Shown: piece after piece, positions 43,387-50,913 of the stretch
How the letters are laid out: the number at the start of each line of letters is the position of its first letter
Position numbering within the stretch: position 1 is the first letter of the stretch
Assembly: GCA_910588855.1 (NCBI GenBank)
Contig: CAJUSR010000001.1
Location: 186,001 to 250,000 of the forward strand
Reading direction: 5' to 3'
DNA: 64,000 nt
Source of the DNA: an uncultured Kineothrix sp.
GTDB taxonomy: Bacteria > Bacillota > Clostridia > Lachnospirales > Lachnospiraceae
Made by a program: the position numbers and the translations under genes
Notes under the pieces: model-generated
Seen by the model: the letters and a program-made list of their open reading frames with translations, nothing else
Told to the model about the DNA's origin: nothing
Database searches by the model: none

Positions 43387-45696
43387 TTAATAGGCGCATA
43401 CCGGGTCAAAGTCAAATTGCACGATTTCCTTTCCTGCCTTTTTGCTTTCCGCCCGTTCCTCCAAAAATGCCTCTATGGTATTCTTCACCGCTATCAATTC
43501 TTCATAATCTTTGTGTTTTACATAAACCATATACCGGTAAATATCCTGAATCTTCCCTATGGAAGCTGCCGCAGGGCCGATAACATGCAGCCCCTCTTTC
43601 CCGCTCCCTGCCGGGCATCCTGCCATCCCTGCCAAAGGCAATTCCTTTTCTTTCAGCAAACTGCCAATTTGGCAAGCCAGCCTGTTCCCATCTTCTTTAT
43701 CCGGGGAAGCTATCAGGATTGCCAGCATATGGGCGGCAGGCGGATACATTAGCATCTCCCGGTACATAATCTCTTCTTCGTAAAATCCCTTATAATCCTG
43801 TCTGGCGGCATGGATAATGCTGTAATGATCCGGGTCGTAAGTCTGTATCACCACTTCCCCTGCACGTTCTCTCCTTCCTGCACGTCCGGCCGCCTGCGTC
43901 AATAACTGGAATGTCCTTTCCCCTGCCCGGTAATCGTTGACATGGAGAGATAAATCTGCCGCCAAAATCCCTACCAGCGTAACATTGGGGAAATCATGCC
44001 CTTTTACAATCATTTGAGTGCCCAGCAGAATATCCGCTTCCCCATTGGCAAATGCATTTAAAATCTCCTCATAACTGTCCTTCGTACGGGTGCTGTCCGC
44101 ATCCATCCGAAGCACCTTTGCCCCCGGGAACTCCTTATGGATAACCTCTTCTATCTGCTGCGTTCCCGCCCGGAAGCCCAAGATATATTTGGAGCCGCAT
44201 TCCGGGCAATTTTTTACCCCCGGCTGCTCATAGCCGCAGTAATGACAGACAAGTTTTCCGCCCATATGCTCGGAAAGCGATATGTCGCAATGCGGGCATT
44301 TCATTACATGTCCGCAAGACCGGCAGGAAATAAACCCTGCATACCCTCTTCTGTTTAAAAAAAGGATGCTCTGTTCTTTCCTTTCCAGCCGCCCTTCCAA
44401 CAGCTCATGCAGTTTCCTGCTGAAAATGGAACGGTTCCCCTGTTTTAATTCTTCCCGCAAATCCACCGTGTAAACCGACGGCAGCATTCCTCCCGGCCGC
44501 CTCTGTGTCAGTTCATACATCCGGTATTCCCCGTTCTTTGCCCGGTAATACGCTTCCAAAGAAGGGGTAGCTGAACCAAGCACTACAACCGCATCATGCA
44601 TGGCTGCAATTTTTTCCGCCGTTTCCCTTGCATGATACTTTGGCATGGATTCGCTTTTATATGTATTTTCATGCTCTTCATCTATAATAATCGCCCCTAA
44701 ATGGGGGAATGGGGTAAAAAGGGCGGACCTGGGGCCAATCATCACATCGATTTCCCCTTTTTTTGCCCGTTCCCACTGGTCATACTTTTCCCCCTGAGAA
44801 AGTGTGGAATTTATCACCGATACCCGCTCTTTAAAACGTACATAAAAACGTAGCAGAGTCTGGTAAGTTAAAGCAATTTCAGGAATTAACACAATCGCCT
44901 GTCTGCCCCGTTTGATTATGCCTTCAATCACCGCAAGATAAACCTCCGTTTTCCCGCTTCCTGTTATTCCATATATCAAACAGGTATCCCTTTTCCCCAA
45001 ATCGAAATCGCGCAAAATCCCGTCCGCCGCCTGCTGCTGCCCGGCATTCAGTTCTTTCTTCCTCCCATAATCCCCCATTCTGGAATCTACGGTTTCTCCG
45101 TTAATTTTTACCGGATTCCGGTAACCACTTTTTACAATAATGCCTAAAGCCCCTTGTTTTTCCAAACTTCTAATTGTCTGGGATGAGATATGGAGCTTCC
45201 CCGTTATCAGCGGCATAGGAAGTTCCCCCATCCGTATCAGCTCCTGCAAAAGCCTGGCCTTCGCAGTCTGTTTCTTGTTGACGCATATTTGGAGCAAATC
45301 TTTTGCTTCTTCGCCGGAAAGCAATAGCTTGCAGCTTCTTGTTTCCTGCCCTTTTATCTTTCTCTTTACAGGCAGGACGGTTTTCAGTGCTGTTATCATC
45401 GTAGAACCGTACTGTTCCTTCATCCATGAGGCAAGGGCGATGCAATCCGCTTCCGCTTCCATCCCTTTTTCTTCCACGTCCGCAATCTCCTTGAGCTTTT
45501 CCGGCGCATATTCTGCTTTCTTCCTGAGCCCAATCACATACCCTTTCCTGAGATGGTTCCCCTTGCCGAAAGGAACGGAAACGCATGTGCCTGCTTTTAC
45601 CTTCCCCTGCAGCCTTTCCGGGATGATATATTGAAATGTTTTGTCCAGTTTTTCGTGGGAAATATCTATTATAATGTCTGCAAATCTTCCTTCCAT
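43387..45696 (-). CDS. priA: Primosomal protein N' (replication restart helicase)
   Basis: Superfamily 2 helicase that reloads the replisome at collapsed forks. Of 769 residues: N-terminal DNA-binding domain (FADIIIDISHEKLDKTFQYIIP), Walker A GITGSGKTEVYLAVI, DEEH box IIIDEEHENTYKSE, the Zn cluster with eight Cys (CRSCGHVMKCPHCDISL, CHYCGYEQPGVKNCPECGS), then motifs V/VI QMIVKGHDFPNVTLVG and QLLTQAAGRAGRR. The priA start overlaps the end of murE. Priming partner genes are absent here. Confidence 0.96.
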   Translation of the reverse strand: MEGRFADIIIDISHEKLDKTFQYIIPERLQGKVKAGTCVSVPFGKGNHLRKGYVIGLRKKAEYAPEKLKEIADVEEKGMEAEADCIALASWMKEQYGSTMITALKTVLPVKRKIKGQETRSCKLLLSGEEAKDLLQICVNKKQTAKARLLQELIRMGELPMPLITGKLHISSQTIRSLEKQGALGIIVKSGYRNPVKINGETVDSRMGDYGRKKELNAGQQQAADGILRDFDLGKRDTCLIYGITGSGKTEVYLAVIEGIIKRGRQAIVLIPEIALTYQTLLRFYVRFKERVSVINSTLSQGEKYDQWERAKKGEIDVMIGPRSALFTPFPHLGAIIIDEEHENTYKSESMPKYHARETAEKIAAMHDAVVVLGSATPSLEAYYRAKNGEYRMYELTQRRPGGMLPSVYTVDLREELKQGNRSIFSRKLHELLEGRLERKEQSILFLNRRGYAGFISCRSCGHVMKCPHCDISLSEHMGGKLVCHYCGYEQPGVKNCPECGSKYILGFRAGTQQIEEVIHKEFPGAKVLRMDADSTRTKDSYEEILNAFANGEADILLGTQMIVKGHDFPNVTLVGILAADLSLHVNDYRAGERTFQLLTQAAGRAGRRERAGEVVIQTYDPDHYSIIHAARQDYKGFYEEEIMYREMLMYPPAAHMLAILIASPDKEDGNRLACQIGSLLKEKELPLAGMAGCPAGSGKEGLHVIGPAAASIGKIQDIYRYMVYVKHKDYEELIAVKNTIEAFLEERAESKKAGKEIVQFDFDPVCAY

Positions 45697-47162
45697 CCCC
45701 GCTCCTTTAATATATCCCGGATCAGGTCTCTTTCATCCATAGGATACTTTACCCCTTTGATTTCCTGATAATCCTCATGCCCTTTGCCTGCAAGGACAAT
45801 AATATCCCCCGGCTCCCCATGATCTATAGCATAGGCAATCGCCTCCTTGCGGTCGCAGATTTCCACATATTCCCCTCCGGTTTTACCGATGCCGACCTTA
45901 ATATCCTCAATGATATCCTGAGGCTCTTCAAACCTTGGGTTATCCGAAGTAACAATTGTCAAATCCGCCAGTTTCCCGCTGACTTCCCCCATCTCATATC
46001 TTCTTAATTTGGAACGGTTGCCCCCGCAGCCGAACAGGCAGACCAAACGGTTTGGCTCATATTCCTTTAAAGTGCCAAGCAGGCTCTCCAAACTCATGGC
46101 ATTATGGGCATAATCTATCATCAAAGTAAACGCATCGGATACTTTTACCATCTCAATCCGCCCCTTCACCTTTACTTCCAAAAATGCCTTTCTAATTTTA
46201 TCCTCTTCCACACCGAAATGCCTGCATATAGCGATAGCGGTGAGCGCATTATAAACGCTGAACCTGCCCGGTGTCGTCACTTCCACCGTAAAGTCCATCA
46301 ACCCTTTCACATCAAAAAGAGCCCCCAGCTCCCCCGGTTTTTTTACCAGCCGTAAATTCTCGGCCCGTAAATCGGCTCCGCTGTCAAACCCATAAGTCTC
46401 TATCTGGCATGTATGCCCTGCAATTACCTTTTCATAATGGATATCGTCCTTATTTACAATCCCTACCCTGCATTGGCGAAACAACAGCCCTTTGCACATC
46501 AAATATTCTTCAAAATCCGCATGCTCGTTTGGCCCGATATGATCCGGCTCGATATTGGTAAAAATGCCGAAATCAAACATAAACCCTTGCGTCCTATGGA
46601 GCTTCAGCCCCTGGGAAGAAACCTCCATCACTACTGCATCGCAGCCTTCCTCCGCCATCTCATACAAATATTCCTGCAAAAGATAAGATTCAGGCGTAGT
46701 ATTCACCGCATGGATTCTCCTCTCTCCAATAATCACTTCTATCGTTCCAATCAGCCCTACCTTGTGCCCTGCATTCTCCAAAATGGACTTTACCAGATAG
46801 GTGGTCGTGGTTTTTCCTTTCGTTCCCGTAATACCGATGATTTTCATCCGTTTTTCGGGATTTCCGAACCAGGCTGCCGAAATATACGCCATAGCATAAC
46901 GGGTATCTTCCACCCGGATTACCGTTACACCTTCCATCCCTTCCATAGGGATATCCTTCTCCGTTACAAGAACCTTCGCCCCTTTCTTTACAGCCTCCAG
47001 GGCAAAATCATGCCCATCTGCATTTGCCCCCGCTATACAAAGGAACAGGCATCCTGCCGTAATCTTTCTGGAGTCATATACCACCCTGTCCACACATACA
47101 TCCATCGGCCCGGCTACACATTTATACTCTATCTTCTCCAATAACTGCTTTAATTCTCTCAT
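45669..47162 (-). CDS. murE: UDP-MurNAc-L-Ala-D-Glu ligase, meso-DAP type
   Basis: Mur ligase adding the third amino acid of the stem peptide. About 497 residues: N-terminal domain with VVYDSRKITAGCLFLCIAGANADGHD, P-loop ITGTKGKTTTTYLVKSI, NIEPDHIGPNEHADFEEY, and the diagnostic TSDNPRFEEPQDI. The DNPR tetrad is the meso-diaminopimelate signature (lysine-adding enzymes have a different one), so a DAP-type wall is predicted. It stands outside the dcw cluster, overlapping priA by 28 bp. A start at 47174 (4 codons earlier) is possible. Confidence 0.94.
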   Translation of the reverse strand: MRELKQLLEKIEYKCVAGPMDVCVDRVVYDSRKITAGCLFLCIAGANADGHDFALEAVKKGAKVLVTEKDIPMEGMEGVTVIRVEDTRYAMAYISAAWFGNPEKRMKIIGITGTKGKTTTTYLVKSILENAGHKVGLIGTIEVIIGERRIHAVNTTPESYLLQEYLYEMAEEGCDAVVMEVSSQGLKLHRTQGFMFDFGIFTNIEPDHIGPNEHADFEEYLMCKGLLFRQCRVGIVNKDDIHYEKVIAGHTCQIETYGFDSGADLRAENLRLVKKPGELGALFDVKGLMDFTVEVTTPGRFSVYNALTAIAICRHFGVEEDKIRKAFLEVKVKGRIEMVKVSDAFTLMIDYAHNAMSLESLLGTLKEYEPNRLVCLFGCGGNRSKLRRYEMGEVSGKLADLTIVTSDNPRFEEPQDIIEDIKVGIGKTGGEYVEICDRKEAIAYAIDHGEPGDIIVLAGKGHEDYQEIKGVKYPMDERDLIRDILKERGWKEDLQTL

Positions 47163-47454
47163 ATACCCTCGCATCCTGTCCTTGCTTCATATTTCATTTC
47201 ATATTTGCCCGTTCTTCCATACTTCTGCCCTAACTTCACGCTTTGCAATAACTTCACGGTTTGCAATCCGGTTTCCGGACGTCATCATATCCGCTTTTCA
47301 AACAATTGCAAAAGCCGGTTCTTCCAAGAATGGAATGGTTCCCATCCAAATCCATTCCATTCATAAAATCCATTTAAAATCCAATTGCATCCTTATTGGA
47401 AAACCGGATACGATGATGGCCCAAAACCGGATAACCGGTACTCCGCATGAATAA

Positions 47455-47483
47455 AGAATATCATGTAACATCACATTTTTCAA
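47455..47483 (-). promoter_or_regulatory. Candidate murE promoter
   Basis: TTGAAA and TATTCT, 17 bp apart on minus, followed by a ~285-nt leader before murE. The leader has no gene; it contains several short AACCGGAT repeats (near 47265, 47401 and 47427). Confidence 0.4.
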
Positions 47484-47599
47484 CGTTTCCCCTCTAAGTA
47501 TCCCCTTATTTCCAAAAGCTTTAAAAGTTTTTAATTAATTTTATTTTTTTTACATAATTTAAACACATTTTGAACACATTTAGGCTTTATAGTTTAATC

Positions 47600-47675
47600 A
47601 GATAGTTGAAAAACTCACTATCTCCCCCCTCATAAGAAATATATGAAAAGTCCGGTTCGCCGGACTTTTCCGCAT
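47600..47675 (+). ncRNA. Putative small regulatory RNA with C-rich loop
   Basis: Upstream on plus are two AACACATTT copies 11 bp apart (47562-47570, 47573-47581), a spacing typical of OmpR/PhoB-type response-regulator sites, then a -10-like TATAGT at 47588. A transcript from ~47600 would have a 5' stem GATAGT/ACTATC (47601-47622), an unpaired UCUCCCCCCUC stretch able to pair with Shine-Dalgarno sequences, and a terminator with an 11-bp stem and UUCG loop (47645-47670). No plus-strand gene follows for 9 kb. Inference only; the shape is that of a C-rich antisense-type sRNA. Confidence 0.4.
47645..47670. terminator. UUCG-loop terminator
   Basis: Perfect GAAAAGTCCGG/CCGGACTTTTC stem with TTCG loop, T-rich at both ends. 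It can end the pfkB transcript on minus and the putative RNA on plus. Confidence 0.75.
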
Positions 47676-47699
47676 GTCATCTTTTCTCAAATTTATCTT

Positions 47700-48626
47700 T
47701 TATCTTTTCTCAATCTGCACCTTTTCCAGCAGTTCTTCTGCCAGTTCCAAAGAAATATCCCCGCTTTCCAATGTTGCCGTATGGGCTGCCGATATCGCCG
47801 CCGCCCTTTTCAAAGCCGTGTAATCATCTTCCCCTTTCAGCAAAGACATCGCATAAGACGCCACTACGCTGTCGCCGCACCCTACCGTATTGATTGCCTT
47901 TACCGCAGGGGGTTTTGCCCAAAGCATCTCTTTTTCCGTCACGGAAAGCAATCCTTTCTTCCCCAGGGAAACAAAGACATGCTCAATCCCTCTTCGGCAT
48001 AATTTCTTTGCCGCTTCCCCCAGCTCCCCTATATCCTTTAGTCTATGCCCCACCAGATATTCCAGTTCCTTCTGGTTCGGCTTAATCATAAACGGCACTG
48101 CCTTAATCCCATGCAAAAGCGCTTCCCCGCTGGTATCCAAAATACACCGCAGACCTGCTTCCTTCCCCATCTCTACAAGCTGCCCATAAATATCAGCCGG
48201 TATCCCTTTGGCTACACTCCCCGACATAATCACCAGCCCGCATTCGCCCACCGCTTTTTTATAGTCTTCCATAAACCGTTCCAGCTCCTGCGCCGATACG
48301 GTCGGACCCGGCTCCAAAACCTCCGTCACATAACCGTCTTCGGCAATAATATTGATGCTGCTCCTGGTTTCCCCCGCCACCTTTGTAAAACGGCATTCCG
48401 CATGGATTTCTTCCATACACTCCTCAATAAACTGCCCTGTATAACCGCCCAGAAACCCGGCCGTCATTACTTCATAACCATACTGGCGCAATATCTTAGC
48501 TACATTGATGCCCTTTCCTCCCGCAATGTTGTTCACCGTCCGCATACGGTTTACCTGCCCCAACATCAGGGAGCCCGTCGTATAAGTTTTATCCACTGCC
48601 GGATTCAATGTTATTGTTAAAATCAT
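47700..48626 (-). CDS. PfkB-family 1-phosphofructokinase / tagatose-6-phosphate kinase
   Basis: Ribokinase-fold sugar-phosphate kinase, 308 residues. Begins MILTITLNPAVDKTY, the opening shared by FruK and LacC, with NIAGGKGINVAKIL (substrate), MSGSVAKGIP and the C-terminal anion hole/catalytic base AINTVGCGDSVVASYA. The ATG at 48626 has GAGG 6 nt upstream; 11 in-frame codons upstream are not conserved. No fructose PTS or lac genes are adjacent, so fructose-1-phosphate versus tagatose-6-phosphate cannot be decided. Confidence 0.9.
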   Translation of the reverse strand: MILTITLNPAVDKTYTTGSLMLGQVNRMRTVNNIAGGKGINVAKILRQYGYEVMTAGFLGGYTGQFIEECMEEIHAECRFTKVAGETRSSINIIAEDGYVTEVLEPGPTVSAQELERFMEDYKKAVGECGLVIMSGSVAKGIPADIYGQLVEMGKEAGLRCILDTSGEALLHGIKAVPFMIKPNQKELEYLVGHRLKDIGELGEAAKKLCRRGIEHVFVSLGKKGLLSVTEKEMLWAKPPAVKAINTVGCGDSVVASYAMSLLKGEDDYTALKRAAAISAAHTATLESGDISLELAEELLEKVQIEKR

Positions 48627-48692
48627 TATCCACCTCGTTTCTGCAATGCCGTCTGGCATGCGGTGTGCTAAGTCCTCGTACGTTTATAACTA

Positions 48693-50453
48693 TCAACGGT
48701 AGCCGCGCATAACAATCTGTATGCTTTCCCGCCCTCCATAACGGTTAATGTCCGGATAATAAAGGATGCTGACGGGAATGTCCACCCGTTCCCCGCTGTA
48801 AAGACGGTTGACCATATATCCCCCTGCTTTTTCCTCCAGAAAACCGTGAAAAGCTTCCAAATCCCCAAAATACATCATATCATAAAAGCGTCCGCCTCCG
48901 TCGGTTACCCAATATTTTCCCACATTCCTATTTTTCCCCATAATCCTGCCGTTTAAAATATGCACATCCTTTTGGGCAAAAACCGGCTTCGTATTCCCTA
49001 TCCCAAACGGTTCCAGCAGCTCTAATTCTTCTATCAACCCTTTGGAAATATAGGACAAAGGCATTGCCACATCAATATGTACCTTTTCTTCCAAATCTTC
49101 CGGCGTCAAACGGCATTTCCCATTGATTTTTTCCCGGAAGGCATCCACATCCTTCTCCTGCATGGAGAGCCCGGCCGCCATTTTATGCCCTCCGTACTTC
49201 GTAAAAAATTCTTTGCAGCCTGTCATTTCCTCATACATATGATAGCCTTCTATCGAACGCCCTGAGCCTTTTACCCCTTCTTCCCCTTTTGTCAGTATAA
49301 AAGCAGGCTTTCCGTACTTTTCGCGGATTCTCCCCGCAATAATCCCCGCCAGGCTTTCATGCACTTCGGGCAGATAGACCACCAGCACCCTATCCTTTTC
49401 CAAACCGTTTCTTTCAATGCAGGCGACCGCTTCTTCCGCTCCTTTTACTGTCATCTCTTTCCGGATATCGTTCAAGTTCTTAAGTTCTGCCGCCAGGGCT
49501 ACCGCCTCCCCCCTTTCGCTGCTTTGCAGAAGCGCCAACGCCCGTTTTGCCGTATCCAACCGCCCCGTAGCGTTCATACAGGGCCCAAGGATAAAACCGA
49601 TATGATAAGCGGAAACCTTTTCCGCCTCTATCCCGCAAACCTCCATCAACGCTTTCAAGCCAAGGTTCTTCGTATGCCGCATATTCTTAAGCCCGCATTT
49701 TACAATAATACGGTTCTCATCCTTCAGCTCCATCAAATCGCATACCGTGGCAAAGGCTGCTATTTCCAGCAGTTCTTCCAAAATCTCTTTTTTCCCATAC
49801 TCTTCCAAAAGCTGCTGTACCAGTTTATAAGCCACAACCGCACCGCATATATTTTTGCAAGGATACCCGCAGTCTTCCCTTTTCGGGTCCACAACTGCCG
49901 CCGCTTCCGGCAGCAAGTACATCCGGCTCCCATCCTCCCCTTCCTCATAAGGGATTTCATGGTGATCTGTCACGACCACCGTTAGACCGAGCTGTCTGCC
50001 ATAGGCAATCTGGGCGGCGGCGGCAATCCCATTGTCACAAGTCACCACCGTATCAATCCCGTCCTTAGCCGCATCCTCGAGCAAGGATTCATTTAGCCCA
50101 TATCCGTCTTTCACCCGATGAGGGATTACCGTATCCGCCCTTGCTCCGCACACACTAAGCCCTTTCAGCAAAACATAAGAGGCGCAAATGCCGTCCGCAT
50201 CATAATCCCCAATAATACGGATTTTCGCCCCGGATGCAATCTTATCTTTCAAAACCTCAACGGCCCTGTCCATATCCTTCAAAAGCGTAGGAGAATACAA
50301 ATCCTCCACACCTCCATCCAGATATTTCCGTATCTCCTCATCCCCCACCACATCACGGTTCCGAATCAATCTGGCAATCACCGGGTCTATCTTATATTGC
50401 TCCGCCATCTTTTGAAAATCCGCCCTTTTCGCCGCCACCAACCACTGCGCCAT
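48693..50453 (-). CDS. recJ: Single-stranded-DNA-specific exonuclease RecJ
   Basis: 5'-3' ssDNA exonuclease of the DHH family used in recombination and repair. 586 residues: motif RIIGDYDADGICASYVLLKGL, VTCDNGIAAAAQI, VVTDHHEIPYEEG (DHH), VDPKREDCGYPCKNICGAVVAYK, the DHHA1 part with GSGRSIEGYHMYE and KYGGHKMAAGLSM, and a C-terminal OB-like RecJ domain. The ATG lies in a short AC-rich leader. Secure. Confidence 0.95.
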   Translation of the reverse strand: MAQWLVAAKRADFQKMAEQYKIDPVIARLIRNRDVVGDEEIRKYLDGGVEDLYSPTLLKDMDRAVEVLKDKIASGAKIRIIGDYDADGICASYVLLKGLSVCGARADTVIPHRVKDGYGLNESLLEDAAKDGIDTVVTCDNGIAAAAQIAYGRQLGLTVVVTDHHEIPYEEGEDGSRMYLLPEAAAVVDPKREDCGYPCKNICGAVVAYKLVQQLLEEYGKKEILEELLEIAAFATVCDLMELKDENRIIVKCGLKNMRHTKNLGLKALMEVCGIEAEKVSAYHIGFILGPCMNATGRLDTAKRALALLQSSERGEAVALAAELKNLNDIRKEMTVKGAEEAVACIERNGLEKDRVLVVYLPEVHESLAGIIAGRIREKYGKPAFILTKGEEGVKGSGRSIEGYHMYEEMTGCKEFFTKYGGHKMAAGLSMQEKDVDAFREKINGKCRLTPEDLEEKVHIDVAMPLSYISKGLIEELELLEPFGIGNTKPVFAQKDVHILNGRIMGKNRNVGKYWVTDGGGRFYDMMYFGDLEAFHGFLEEKAGGYMVNRLYSGERVDIPVSILYYPDINRYGGRESIQIVMRGYR

Positions 50454-50750
50454 ATACCTACACCCTTTCTCCTTTCCCGTACATACCTACCCAGGCAATT
50501 GTAAACCCAATCCACCCATCAAACATCCTCTCCCCTACTCTCCCCATCCCCAGACATTCCCCCTCTTTCGCCCCTCAAAAAATCACCCAACCAAAATCCC
50601 CATTACCATTACCAATCCCAGCCCCCCAAAAACTAAAATTAAGACTAAAACCTAAAACTCAGACCAAAATCCAGACCACCCCCACCCATATCTCTCATTC
50701 TACCATCCATATTCCACCACTTCAAGACACATCGCCCTACAACAATAACA
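50454..50750. other. G-depleted gene-free spacer upstream of recJ
   Basis: About 240 bp (50500-50740) with almost no G on plus: repeated CCCCA, CCAAAATC and AAACTAAAAT-like stretches. On the recJ message strand this is a G/U-rich leader with runs of GGGG and GGGTGGGGGTGG. I see no open frame with a ribosome binding site. It could fold into G-quadruplex-like structure or simply be a low-complexity expansion. Confidence 0.5.
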
Positions 50751-50874
50751 GGCATTGAAAAAATTTTTTCTGCTTCGTTTTCTGTAGCCGGTTTTACTTA
50801 GCAGAATATCCAGCATCCCATTCTGCTTAGTAAAACCCTACAGAAAACCCTGCGGAGAAAATTATTTCAATGCC
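50751..50874. repeat. 124-bp near-perfect palindrome between secDF and recJ
   Basis: The arms run from GGCATTG at 50751 to CAATGCC at 50874. The inner 18-bp pair GGTTTTACTTAGCAGAAT matches its partner at 17 of 18 positions, the middle TTTTCTGTAG/CTACAGAAAA is perfect, and the outer part is imperfect. The loop is about 12 nt. It is 40 bp past the secDF stop and lacks a U-run. Confidence 0.75.
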
Positions 50875-50913
50875 CTTTCAATACCCTCTCTATACCCTCT
50901 CAACACTTTCCAC

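Noticed and set aside
47182..47454. Plus-strand frame upstream of murE
   Set aside because: No ribosome binding site, composition like the surrounding low-complexity leader, no recognisable motif.
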